Assembly: GCA_019635435.1 (NCBI GenBank)
Contig: JAHBZM010000001.1
Span: forward strand, 124,001 to 188,000
Direction of reading: 5' to 3'
Origin: Ramlibacter sp.
GTDB taxonomy: Bacteria; Pseudomonadota; Gammaproteobacteria; Burkholderiales; Burkholderiaceae_C
DNA length: 64,000 nt
The stretch's first letter is position 1. Every line of letters starts with the position of its first letter. Below are positions 25,382 to 33,753 of the stretch, in pieces. A program made the translations under genes and the position numbers. Below the pieces are notes generated by a model, which saw nothing but the letters and a program-made list of their open reading frames with translations, had not been told where the DNA came from and did no database searches.

Positions 25382-26734
25382 TCAGGTGCGGACTTCGCCC
25401 TGACCCAGCACCACATACTTGAGCGAAGTGAGCCCTTCCAGCCCCACCGGCCCGCGGGCGTGGAACTTGTCGGTGCTGATGCCGATTTCAGCGCCCAGGC
25501 CGAACTCGAAACCATCAGCGAAGCGGGTACTCGCATTGACCATGACGCTGGCCGAATCGACCTCGCGCAAAAACCGCTGGGCATGCACGTGGTCGGTGGT
25601 CAGGATGGCGTCGGTGTGGTGGCTGCTGTAGTGGTTGATGTGGGCGATGGCCTCGTCCACGCCGGCCACCACCTTGATGCTGATGATGGGCGCGAGGTAT
25701 TCCTCGGACCAGTCCTGCTCGGTGGCGTCTTGCAGCAGAGCTTCGGCAGGCCTGTCCTGAGCCCCGTCGAAGGGCCCAGCCCGAACGGGTGTTTGACCGC
25801 TCAGCCTGAGCTTGTCGAAGGCTTCTTGCAGGATGGCCTTCGCTTCAGCGTCGCAGCGCATCTCCACCCCCTTGGCGGCGTAGATGGCGCCGATCAGCGG
25901 CAGAAATCCGGCCGCCACACCACGGGCCACCAGCAGGCCCTCGCTGGCATTGCAAGGGCTGTATTTCTGGGTCTTGGCGTTGTCGGCCACCTTGACCGCC
26001 ATGGCGATGTCGCAGGGGTCGTCCACGTAAACATGGCAATTGCCGTCCAGGTGCTTGATGACCGGCACCTTGGCCTCGCGGCTGATGCGCTCGATCAGGC
26101 CCTTGCCGCCGCGCGGGATGATGACGTCCACGTATTGCGGCATGGCGATGAGCTGGCCCACGGCCTCGCGGTCGGTGGTCTGCACCAGCTGCACTGCCTC
26201 GGCGGGCAGGCCACTGTCGGTCAGCGCCTGCTGCACCAGCTTCGCCAGTGCCTTGTTGGAGTCGATGGCCTCGGAGCCGCCGCGCAGGATGCAGGCATTG
26301 CCGCTCTTGATGCTCAGGCTGGCGGCCTCGATCGTCACGTTCGGGCGGCTCTCGAAGATCATGCCGAACACGCCAATGGGCACGCGCATCTGGCCCACGC
26401 GGATGCCGCTGGGCTGCTGCTTCATGCCCATGATCTCGCCAATGATGTCGGGCATGGCGGCCAGCTGCTCGCAGCCCTGGGCCACGGTCTCGATCACCTT
26501 GGGCGTGAGCCGCAGCCGGTCGACCATGGGGGCCGGCAGGCCAGCGGATGTGGCGCGTTCCAGGTCGCGCGCGTTGTCGGCCTGCAGGGCCTGCACATTG
26601 GCGCGCAACAGCCCGGCCAGCGCCCGCAGTGCTGCATTTTTTGTAGCGGCTGACGCTGACGCCATGCGGGCTGAGGCCTGTTTGGCCTGCACCCCCAGGG
26701 TCTGCGTGTATTCGGCGATGTTCAGCGCGTTCAT
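25382..26734 (-). CDS. proA: Gamma-glutamyl phosphate reductase with repeat-derived insertion
   Basis: A 450-residue enzyme of proline synthesis that reduces gamma-glutamyl phosphate to the semialdehyde. The family core is clear: PIGVFGMIFESRPNV, LRGGSEAIDSNKAL, HLDGNCHVYVD, the catalytic Cys in YSPCNASEG, and TRFADGFEFGLGAEIGIS. It is about 30 residues longer than usual. The extra part (FDKLRLSGQTPVRAG then FDGAQDRP) is encoded by the repeat at 25748-25822 and sits in a surface-like region between conserved blocks. The reading frame is intact, so the enzyme is probably active. Confidence 0.93.
   Translation of the reverse strand: MNALNIAEYTQTLGVQAKQASARMASASAATKNAALRALAGLLRANVQALQADNARDLERATSAGLPAPMVDRLRLTPKVIETVAQGCEQLAAMPDIIGEIMGMKQQPSGIRVGQMRVPIGVFGMIFESRPNVTIEAASLSIKSGNACILRGGSEAIDSNKALAKLVQQALTDSGLPAEAVQLVQTTDREAVGQLIAMPQYVDVIIPRGGKGLIERISREAKVPVIKHLDGNCHVYVDDPCDIAMAVKVADNAKTQKYSPCNASEGLLVARGVAAGFLPLIGAIYAAKGVEMRCDAEAKAILQEAFDKLRLSGQTPVRAGPFDGAQDRPAEALLQDATEQDWSEEYLAPIISIKVVAGVDEAIAHINHYSSHHTDAILTTDHVHAQRFLREVDSASVMVNASTRFADGFEFGLGAEIGISTDKFHARGPVGLEGLTSLKYVVLGQGEVRT
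25748..25822 (-). repeat. GTCGAAGG-type repeat inside proA
   Basis: Two direct units of the form CCTGAGCnnnGTCGAAGG (about 25756-25773 and 25804-25821) flank a CCCGAACGGG palindrome (25780-25789). This matches a short interspersed repeat common in proteobacteria whose translation gives the familiar FDKLR...FDGAQDRP signature. It is usually intergenic; here it is fused in frame into proA. Confidence 0.8.
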
Positions 26735-26776
26735 GACGGGATTTTCGCATGCAAGCGCCCGCTCGGCACAGTACCC

Positions 26777-27664
26777 TCAGCGCAACCCCGTGCGCCGCAG
26801 GTCACCGGGCGTGATGTGGAAGGCCCGCACGAACGCCGTCGTGAGATGACTCTGGCTCGAAAAGCCGGCCTCCTCGGCAATCGCCGCCAGAGGCTGGGCC
26901 CCGTCCAGCACGAGAGTCCTCGCCCGCCGGAGCCGGGCATCCAGGATGTAGCGGTACGGCGTGCAGGCAAAAGTATTCTTGAACAGGCGCACGAACTGGG
27001 TCGGGCTGAATCCGGCCGCCTGGGCCAGCTCGGCGATCGACAGGTTCTGTGCGAGCCGGCTGCGCACCAGGTCCTCGACATGCCTGGCCTGCGCCATGGA
27101 CAGCTTGCCCCGCTCGCGCCGGGTTCCATAGCGGCCCCCCGCGCGCCGCTGCAGGCGCATGGCCACGCCCAGTGACAGGGACTCGGCGAACAGCGGGCCG
27201 TTCACGCAACCGTCGGCCACCTCGCGAACCATGATGCGCAACACCGCGGCCAGATCTTCATCATGGAATTCGATCTCGGAGCGCAAGGGCATCCGGACCA
27301 TTTGTTCGGCCAGCACGGGGTCGTTGTGCCACCCGGGATCGAACTCCAGCATGATGCGGCGCACACCGTCGCAACGCCAGCGCGAAGTGTCGGCATGACC
27401 CCCCGGCGCAAACAGGCCCATGGCGCCCGCGCCCAGCGCGTAGGTGTAGGACCGCGCCCCGTAGTGAAACTCGGCCTGGGCCTGGCCGCAATCCAGCATC
27501 GCGAGCAAAGCGTGGCCTCCCACCCCACAACTGCCCGTCAACTCGGGCACCGCCTCGACCCAGCCTATGGGAAGGCCCACCCACTTCGCCATCGATTCAC
27601 CATCAAGCAGGCTGCGCTCCTCCAGGGGGTTGACCGCGTCATGCCGATCCCGCGCCTTGACCAT
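26777..27664 (-). CDS. AraC-family transcriptional regulator
   Basis: A 295-residue AraC/XylS-type regulator with an N-terminal effector domain and the C-terminal pair of HTHs: LSIAELAQAAGFSPTQFVRLFKN, then LAAIAEEAGFSSQSHLTTAFVRAF and HITPGDLRR. It is divergent from the tannase gene with a 234-base space, so it probably controls that gene. Neither the AraC nor the tannase gene belongs to the usual proA-holA row. The effector is unknown. Confidence 0.9.
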   Translation of the reverse strand: MVKARDRHDAVNPLEERSLLDGESMAKWVGLPIGWVEAVPELTGSCGVGGHALLAMLDCGQAQAEFHYGARSYTYALGAGAMGLFAPGGHADTSRWRCDGVRRIMLEFDPGWHNDPVLAEQMVRMPLRSEIEFHDEDLAAVLRIMVREVADGCVNGPLFAESLSLGVAMRLQRRAGGRYGTRRERGKLSMAQARHVEDLVRSRLAQNLSIAELAQAAGFSPTQFVRLFKNTFACTPYRYILDARLRRARTLVLDGAQPLAAIAEEAGFSSQSHLTTAFVRAFHITPGDLRRTGLR

Positions 27665-27752
27665 CCTATGTTCTCCAAATCAGGGGCCGCAAAGGTTACC
27701 GGAACACAAGCCCGAGTGTCCCACCCGATGGCTCCCGGCGCCATGCCAAGTT

Positions 27753-27793
27753 GCTATAGCTGATAGTGGCGGCCGCCGTCGGGAGTAACCCTC
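27753..27793 (+). repeat. Dispersed repeat, partial copy C
   Basis: TTGCTATAGCTGATAG followed by GGCGGCCGCC matches the left half of the dispersed repeat (copies A, B, D, E). The right half with CTGGACTCCAG is not recognisable. It lies in the AraC-tannase divergent space, where I see no other feature of note. Confidence 0.4.
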
Positions 27794-27898
27794 GCGAAAT
27801 GGCGCGTTGATGAAATCCTGAACCGATGTTGAAAGACTCGAACGCGCCCAGGCGCTGGAATCCTGCACTTGATCACAAACATGATGAAGGAGACCATC

Positions 27899-29548
27899 TT
27901 GCCCGCCCGCCCACACCCCCTGCGCTCCCGCGCCACCGCGATCAGCGCCCTCGCCACCACCCTGCTTGCTGCCTGCGGCGGAGGCGGTGGCACCGCCGCT
28001 CCCGAAACCCCGAACTTTGACGCTCTGTCCTTCAACCCCACGGCGGCCTGCACGATGCAGGGCATCGGCGCGGCGCGGCTGACGGCGGACGCCGCAGTGA
28101 CGATCCTGGATGTCTCCAGCGGCAAAACCGGCGACGCGAGCACGGACCGCGCGTACTGCCTGGTCAAAGTCAAGGTGGACCCGCAGGTCAACATCTGGGT
28201 CACGCTGCCCAGCAGCAACTGGAACGGCCGCTTCCGCGCCGAGGGCAACGGCGTGTATGCGGGCCCCAGCCAGCTCGGCGTGGCAACGGACTCGGTCAAG
28301 CAGGGCTTTGTCGGCACCAAGACCGACACCGGACACACCGGCCCGGCGGGCAGTCCGCTGCCCGACTTCCTCTCCGGTGCTTTTGGCATGCTCTCACCGG
28401 GCGTTGCCAACACCCAGTTGCAGAACGACTTCGCCCACCGCTCCATGCACCTCATGGCCGTGGTCGGTAAGCAGCTGACCAAGGCCTTCTACAGCCAGGA
28501 CCCGGTGCGCTCCTACTGGTACGGCTGTTCGACCGGCGGGCGCCAGGGGCTGATGATGGCCCAGCGCTATCCGGAAGACTTCGATGCCATCCTTGCCGGC
28601 GCACCGGCCATTCACTGGGACCGCTTCCAGGCGTACCAGATCTGGCCCCAGGTTGCGATGCGCCAGGAGGCCGGCGGCCCGATGTCAGCCGCCAAGCAGG
28701 CCCTGGTGACGCAGCATGCCATCGTGGCCTGCGATGCGCAGGACGGCGTGAAGGACGGCGTGATCGACGACCCCCGAAAATGCGACTACGACCCCGCCAA
28801 TGACGTGTTGTTGACCCGCGCCAGTTGCACCGGCACCGACAACACCTGCCTGACACCGGGCGAAGCCGCCGGCGTGAAGAAGATCTGGGGCGGCGCGCGC
28901 AATGCCAGTGGCGTGCAGCTATGGCCAGGCATCGAGCGCGGCGCGGACATGGGCGCTTTTGCCGGTGCCCAGCCGTTCCCGATCCCGATCGAGCAGGCGC
29001 GCTACTGGGTCTACTTTGACCCCGCCTGGGACTGGACAACGCTGAACTACCTCAACTACGAGACCTTCTTCAACGACAACATCCAGAAAGTCGGCCCGGT
29101 CATGGCCACCGACAACCCCGACCTCTCGGCCTTCAAGGCCCGCGGCGGCAAGCTCATCATGTACCACGGCTGGTCTGACAACCTGATCATGCCGCAGGGG
29201 ACGGTGAACTACTACAACCGGGTGCGCCAGACCGTGCCCGACGCCGACGCATTCTCGCGCCTGTACATGGTGCCGGGCATGGGTCATTGCGGCGGGGGTA
29301 CCGGCGTGACCGACTTCGGACAGGGTGCCAGCGGCGCTGTACCCATGGAACCCAGGACCGATGCATTCCGCGCACTCATGACCTGGTCGGAAAAAGGCGT
29401 TGCGCCCAATGACATCGTGGCCACCCGGCTGGAAGCCGGCAAGGCGGTGCGCACCCGCCCGCTGTGCCCCTACCCCAAGGTCGCCAAATACAAGGGCGCG
29501 GGGAGCACGGATGAGGCGGCCAGCTTCAGCTGCGAAAACCCGTCATGA
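27899..29548 (+). CDS. Tannase/feruloyl esterase family lipoprotein
   Basis: This protein of about 549 residues has a lipoprotein signal (basic start, then ALATTLLAAC as lipobox) and a poly-Gly stretch after the Cys. The rest is the tannase/feruloyl-esterase family: YWYGCSTGGRQGLMMAQRYPEDFDAILAGAPA (nucleophile Ser), DGVIDDPRKCDYD (calcium-loop-like), KLIMYHGWSDNLIMP (acid) and MVPGMGHCGGG (His). It probably cleaves ester bonds of plant-derived phenolics outside the inner membrane. The TTG at 27899 is chosen because AAGGAG lies seven bases upstream; an ATG at 27869 in frame is the alternative. Its last six bases overlap the convergent holA gene. Confidence 0.87.
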   Translation: MPARPHPLRSRATAISALATTLLAACGGGGGTAAPETPNFDALSFNPTAACTMQGIGAARLTADAAVTILDVSSGKTGDASTDRAYCLVKVKVDPQVNIWVTLPSSNWNGRFRAEGNGVYAGPSQLGVATDSVKQGFVGTKTDTGHTGPAGSPLPDFLSGAFGMLSPGVANTQLQNDFAHRSMHLMAVVGKQLTKAFYSQDPVRSYWYGCSTGGRQGLMMAQRYPEDFDAILAGAPAIHWDRFQAYQIWPQVAMRQEAGGPMSAAKQALVTQHAIVACDAQDGVKDGVIDDPRKCDYDPANDVLLTRASCTGTDNTCLTPGEAAGVKKIWGGARNASGVQLWPGIERGADMGAFAGAQPFPIPIEQARYWVYFDPAWDWTTLNYLNYETFFNDNIQKVGPVMATDNPDLSAFKARGGKLIMYHGWSDNLIMPQGTVNYYNRVRQTVPDADAFSRLYMVPGMGHCGGGTGVTDFGQGASGAVPMEPRTDAFRALMTWSEKGVAPNDIVATRLEAGKAVRTRPLCPYPKVAKYKGAGSTDEAASFSCENPS

Positions 29549-30619
29549 GCGGCGCGGCGACGGCCCCTGCTGCACCGTGCATTCACGGCACAGCTGCATG
29601 GCCAGCCGCTGCAGCGCCTGCCAGCCTTCGGTGGGCCAGTCCGGTGCCTTCAGGCCCTTGACGATGCCGTCCACCAGGTGCGCGGAATGCAGCAGGTTGT
29701 CGATGGCCACGGGCGTGAGGCGCGGCAGCACGCGCTCGAACAGCCGCTCGCGGATGCCCCAGATGCGCTGCTCGCGCAGCGCCATGGGCAGGGGCCGGCC
29801 CGCGGCCAGGCTGTCCTTGACGCGCTTGAGCGCCCGGATGTCCTCGGCCAGCGTGTAGTGGACCAGCACCTCGGCCTCGCCCTCGGCCTGCAGGCCATCG
29901 AGCATGCGCAGCACCCGCGCCGCCTGCCCGCCCAGCACGGCCTCGGACAGCTTGAACACGTCATAGCGCGCCACATTGAGCACGGCGCTCTCCACCTGGG
30001 CCCAGCTCAGTTCGCCCGCGGGGTAGAGCAGCGCGAGTTTCTGGATCTCCTGGTGCGCGGCCAGCAGGTTGCCCTCGACCCGGTCGGCAAAGAACTGCAG
30101 GGTGCGCTGACCCTCGTCGCCCGCGGCCACGCGCTGGTCCTGCCGGGACAGGCGCTGGGCAATCCACTGCGGCAGGGCGTTGCGCTCCACCGGCTCCACC
30201 TGCAGCGTCACGCCAAAGCTGTCGAGCGCGCCAAACCAGGCGCCGCCCTTGGTCATCTTGTCCAGGCGCGGCAGGATCACCAGCGTGAGCGTGCTGTCAT
30301 TGCCCTGCGCCGCCTGGGCCAGTTGCTGCAGCGCGGGGCTGCCCTCCTTGCCCGGCTTGCCTGAAGGAATGCGGATTTCGACGATCTGCTTGTCGGCGAA
30401 CAGGCTCAGCGAGCCTCCGGCCGCGAGCACCTCGCTCCAGTCAAAATGCGCGCCCGCCACGGTATGGACGGTGCGCTCCGTGAAGCCCTGCACGCGCGCC
30501 TCGGCGCGGATCGCATCGGCCGCCTCCTGGATCAGCAGGGGCTCGTCGCCATGCAGGGTGTACAGGGACTTGAGGCCCCTTTGCAGGTGCTGGCTGAGTT
30601 GGGCGGCGGCAAGCTGCAT
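29543..30619 (-). CDS. holA: DNA polymerase III subunit delta
   Basis: A 358-residue clamp-loader subunit. The start LAAAQLSQHLQRGLKSLYTLHGDEPLLIQEAADAIRAEA is the family signature. The N-terminal region keeps the clamp-opening layout and the C-terminal helical domain includes WGIRERLFERVLPRLTP. Length is close to that usual for HolA. It is normally next to lptE; here the Lrp-arginine genes separate the two by about 2.6 kb. Confidence 0.92.
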   Translation of the reverse strand: MQLAAAQLSQHLQRGLKSLYTLHGDEPLLIQEAADAIRAEARVQGFTERTVHTVAGAHFDWSEVLAAGGSLSLFADKQIVEIRIPSGKPGKEGSPALQQLAQAAQGNDSTLTLVILPRLDKMTKGGAWFGALDSFGVTLQVEPVERNALPQWIAQRLSRQDQRVAAGDEGQRTLQFFADRVEGNLLAAHQEIQKLALLYPAGELSWAQVESAVLNVARYDVFKLSEAVLGGQAARVLRMLDGLQAEGEAEVLVHYTLAEDIRALKRVKDSLAAGRPLPMALREQRIWGIRERLFERVLPRLTPVAIDNLLHSAHLVDGIVKGLKAPDWPTEGWQALQRLAMQLCRECTVQQGPSPRRS

Positions 30620-30628
30620 GGGGCGAGT

Positions 30629-31054
30629 TTACGAAACCCGGTAGGTCTCCAGGTGAATCGAGGTTTCGGTGCTGCTGATGCCCTTGATCAGCCGGACACG
30701 CTCCATGACCTTGGACAGGGCCTGCAGGTTCTCGGCGCGCAGCTCGGCCAGCAGGTCCCAGCGGCCATTGGTGTCATGCAGCGTGGCCACGCCGGGCTCG
30801 CCCAGCAGGCTGGCAATGACGGCCCGGCTCTGGTTGCCCTCCACGGCCACCGACATCCAGGCCTTGATCTCTTGGGGCTGGGCATCGGGGCGCAAGCGCA
30901 CTGTGTAGCCCACGATCACGCCGGCGTTCTCCAGGCGGTGAATGCGGTTGGTCACGGTGCCGCGCGACACCCCCAGCTTGCCCGCCAGCGCCGCCACGCT
31001 CAGGCGCGCGTCGCGGCGCAACAAGGACAGCAACTGATGGTCCGTCTCATCCAT
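30629..31054 (-). CDS. Lrp/AsnC-family regulator
   Basis: A 141-residue Lrp-type regulator: DETDHQLLSLLRRDARLSVAALAGKLGVSRGTVTNRIHRLENAGVI is the HTH half, followed by the ligand-binding RAM domain (KAWMSVAVEG, then GRWDLLAELRAENLQALS). It is divergent from the ornithine cyclodeaminase-arginase pair and its own start codon lies inside a 10-bp inverted repeat (31052-31079), so it probably controls both itself and the pair in response to arginine or ornithine. Confidence 0.9.
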   Translation of the reverse strand: MDETDHQLLSLLRRDARLSVAALAGKLGVSRGTVTNRIHRLENAGVIVGYTVRLRPDAQPQEIKAWMSVAVEGNQSRAVIASLLGEPGVATLHDTNGRWDLLAELRAENLQALSKVMERVRLIKGISSTETSIHLETYRVS

Positions 31055-31079
31055 TTCGCCATTTTAGAGTGGCGAAATG
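31052..31079. promoter_or_regulatory. Perfect 10-bp inverted repeat, probable Lrp operator
   Basis: CATTTCGCCA, eight bases and TGGCGAAATG form a perfect 10-bp inverted repeat. The left arm contains the Lrp-family gene's start codon. AT-rich DNA follows towards the ornithine cyclodeaminase gene (31174). The placement suggests autorepression together with control of the divergent pair. Confidence 0.6.
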
Positions 31080-31173
31080 ATAATTTTCTGGCTTATTTTG
31101 AACAAAACTGTGACTATGAATTGTGCGCCCAGGCCACCAGACTTGATGAGAACCCACTCAACCGGCCCATCTC

Positions 31174-32325
31174 ATGAACAAGCACCTCAGCGTCCTCGCC
31201 GCCAGCCCCTTGGCCACCCCCTCGGCGACCTTCTCGGTCGCCGCCCGCCGCGAACCCGCCCGTGCCCCTGTGTTTCTGGACCCTGCGGCCGTGGCCGACA
31301 TCGTGGCGGCCCGCGGCATCGCGGGCTGCCTTGAAGGGATGGCGCGGCTGATCGAGCAGGACTTCCTGCGCTGGCCCGACTTTGACAAATCGGCCCGCCT
31401 GGCTTGCCACTCCGAGCACGGCGTGATCGAACTCATGCCCATCGCCGACGCCACCACCTACACCTTCAAGTACGTCAACGGGCACCCCCGCAACACGGCG
31501 CGGGGCCTGTCCACCGTGATGGCGTTTGGCGTGCTGGCCGAGGTGGCCACGGGGCTGCCGCTGCTGGTCAGCGAGCTGACACTGACCACGGCGATGCGCA
31601 CCGCCGCCACGTCCGCCATGGTCGCGCGCCATCTCGCGCGCCCGGACAGCCGCGTGATGGCCCTGATTGGCAACGGCGCGCAAAGCGAGTTCCAGGCGCT
31701 GGCGTTTCACCACCTGCTGGGCATCACCGAGATCCGCGTTTTTGACGTGGACGCGCAGGCCAGCGCCAGGCTGCTGCGCAACCTGCGCGGCCAGGCGGAC
31801 GCCGCCGGGCTGCTCATCACGGTGTGCCGCAGTGCCGCCGAGGCCGTGCGCGGCGCCGACATCGTGACCACCGCCACGGCCGACAAGGCCCACGCGGCGA
31901 TCATCACCCCCGACCTGCTGGCGCCCGGCATGCACCTGAACGCCATCGGCGGCGACTGCCCGGGCAAGACCGAGATCCATCCCGATGTGCTGCGCGTCGC
32001 CAAGGTGTTTGTGGAGTTTGAACCGCAGACCCGCGTGGAGGGCGACCTGCAGCAGATGCCTGCCGACTTTGCGGTGACCGAGTTCTGGCGCGTGCTGACC
32101 GGGCAAGCGGCCGGGCGCGACCACGCAGGGCAGATCACGATGTTCGATTCCGTGGGCTTTGCGCTCGAGGACTTCTCCGCGCTGCGCTACCTGCACAAAG
32201 CGGCCCGGGCGCTGGGCCTGGGCACCGCGCTGCCCCTGATCCCCTTGCTCGACGACCCCAAGGACCTGTACCGGCTGGTGCGCCGGCCACGTACCATGAG
32301 CGTTTTGCAGGCGGCAGCCTCATGA
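31174..32325 (+). CDS. Ornithine cyclodeaminase
   Basis: A 383-residue member of the ornithine cyclodeaminase/mu-crystallin family. YKYVNGHP-type segment (TFKYVNGHPRNTARGLSTVMAFGVL), VSELTLTTAMRTAATSAMVARHLARPD, ALIGNGAQSEFQALAFHHLLGITEIRVFDVDAQAS (NAD-binding) and PGMHLNAIGGDCPGKTEIHPD (with catalytic Asp) match closely. It converts ornithine to proline and ammonia. Its stop overlaps the arginase ATG by four bases, forming an arginine-to-proline operon. Confidence 0.93.
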   Translation: MNKHLSVLAASPLATPSATFSVAARREPARAPVFLDPAAVADIVAARGIAGCLEGMARLIEQDFLRWPDFDKSARLACHSEHGVIELMPIADATTYTFKYVNGHPRNTARGLSTVMAFGVLAEVATGLPLLVSELTLTTAMRTAATSAMVARHLARPDSRVMALIGNGAQSEFQALAFHHLLGITEIRVFDVDAQASARLLRNLRGQADAAGLLITVCRSAAEAVRGADIVTTATADKAHAAIITPDLLAPGMHLNAIGGDCPGKTEIHPDVLRVAKVFVEFEPQTRVEGDLQQMPADFAVTEFWRVLTGQAAGRDHAGQITMFDSVGFALEDFSALRYLHKAARALGLGTALPLIPLLDDPKDLYRLVRRPRTMSVLQAAAS

Positions 32326-33260
32326 ACACTTCAGCCTCCACTCCCACCGTGCGCCTGATCGGCGCGCCTACCGACATCGGGGCCGGCACCCGCGGCGCCA
32401 GCATGGGCCCAGAGGCGCTGCGCGTGGCGGGCATTGCACAGGCCATTGCACGGTACGGCCCGTCCGTCGAAGACCTGGGCAACCTGGCGGGGCCGGCCAA
32501 TCCCTGGCAAAGCCCGCAGGGCGGCTTTCGCCACCTGCCGGAAGTGGTCGCCTGGAACGCGCTGGTCCACGACGCCGTGCACCAGGCACTGCAGGACGGG
32601 CGGCTGCCGGTGCTGCTGGGCGGCGACCATTGCCTGGCCGTGGGCTCCATCAGCGCCGTGGCGCGCCATTGCCGGGCACAAGGCAAAAAGCTGCGGGTGA
32701 TCTGGCTCGATGCCCATGCCGACTTCAACACCGCCACGCTCACGCCCAGCGGCAACCTGCACGGCATGCCCGTGGCCTGCCTGTGCGGCCACGGGCCGCC
32801 GGCGCTCACCTCGCTGGCCGGCCACAGCCCCGCGCTGCAGGCCCGCCAGTTGCGCCACGTCGGCATCCGCAGCGTGGACGCGGGCGAAAAGCGCCTCGTG
32901 CACGAGATGGGCATCGATGTGTTCGACATGCGCTACATCGACGAGATGGGCATGCGCCACGCCATGGAACTGGCGCTGGCGCTGGTTGACGCCAACACCC
33001 ACCTGCATGTGAGCCTGGATGTGGATTTTCTGGACCCCGAGATCGCACCGGGGGTCGGCACCACGGTGGCCGGCGGACCCACCTACCGGGAAGCGCAGCT
33101 GTGCATGGAAATGATTGCCGACACGGGCCGCATGGCGTCGCTGGACATCGTGGAGCTCAACCCCGCCTTTGACGTGCGCAACAAGACAGCCGAGCTGGCC
33201 GTGGACCTGGTCGAGACCCTGTTCGGCAAGACCACGCTGATGCGGGCCCGCCCGACCTAA
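32322..33260 (+). CDS. rocF: Arginase
   Basis: A 312-residue ureohydrolase that splits arginine to ornithine and urea. The di-manganese site is visible: GGDHCLAVGS, WLDAHADFNTATLTPSGNLHGMP, then LHVSLDVDFLDPEIAPGVGTTVAGG. Conserved RSVDAGE-type and YREAQLCMEM segments agree with arginases rather than agmatinases. It follows the cyclodeaminase gene with a four-base overlap. Its stop overlaps the convergent lptE stop. Confidence 0.95.
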   Translation: MNTSASTPTVRLIGAPTDIGAGTRGASMGPEALRVAGIAQAIARYGPSVEDLGNLAGPANPWQSPQGGFRHLPEVVAWNALVHDAVHQALQDGRLPVLLGGDHCLAVGSISAVARHCRAQGKKLRVIWLDAHADFNTATLTPSGNLHGMPVACLCGHGPPALTSLAGHSPALQARQLRHVGIRSVDAGEKRLVHEMGIDVFDMRYIDEMGMRHAMELALALVDANTHLHVSLDVDFLDPEIAPGVGTTVAGGPTYREAQLCMEMIADTGRMASLDIVELNPAFDVRNKTAELAVDLVETLFGKTTLMRARPT

Positions 33261-33751
33261 ACGCTGCGCACGGCGGCCAGGCGCCGCATGAGCTGCTGCA
33301 CGATGTCGGTCTGCATGTCGCGGTACAGCAGCGCTTCCTCGGCCTCCTTGGCCAGCACGGCGGATTCGCTGAAGCTGATGTCGCGTTGTTGCAGGATCTC
33401 GGTCGGTGCGATCAGTTCCTTGCCGTCGCGCCCGCGCAGCTTGAAGCGAAAGCGCAGCCGCAGCTGGAATTCACGCACTTCCCCCGAGGCGTTGAGGCCC
33501 ACCACCACCTTCTCGCGCTGTTCCTGCAGCACGTCCAGCAGCACCTCGGCGCTGTGGAGCTGCGCCGCGGGGACCACCTTCACCTTGCCGCCCGAGGCCA
33601 TGCTGCGCCGCAGCTCGTTGCCCAGCGTCGAGCTCTCGGCCGCGCCGATGTAGATCGAGTCGAAAGCAAAGTCCGGCGCCTGGCGCAGCTGGAAGCCGCA
33701 GGCCGCCAGCGCCGCGGGGGCCACCAGGGTCAGGAGCAGGCGCCGCCGCAT
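33257..33751 (-). CDS. lptE: LPS-assembly lipoprotein LptE
   Basis: A 164-residue lipoprotein with signal and lipobox LAACGFQLR, the usual start of LptE. FDSIYIGAAESSTLGNELRR and ILQQRDISFSESAVLAKEAEEALLYRDMQTDIVQQLMRRL match the family. It plugs the LptD outer-membrane channel for LPS insertion. It starts two bases after leuS, its usual upstream neighbour, and normally runs on to holA, which here is separated by the Lrp-arginase genes. Confidence 0.92.
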   Translation of the reverse strand: MRRRLLLTLVAPAALAACGFQLRQAPDFAFDSIYIGAAESSTLGNELRRSMASGGKVKVVPAAQLHSAEVLLDVLQEQREKVVVGLNASGEVREFQLRLRFRFKLRGRDGKELIAPTEILQQRDISFSESAVLAKEAEEALLYRDMQTDIVQQLMRRLAAVRSV

Positions 33752-33753
33752 GC

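Noticed and set aside
26630..26700. Similarity of the proA 5' region to the dispersed repeat (CCTGTTTGGCCTGC, TTTTTTGTAGCGG)
   Set aside because: The encoded residues (TLGVQAKQAS, SAATKNAALRALA) are normal for ProA, so the match is probably chance.
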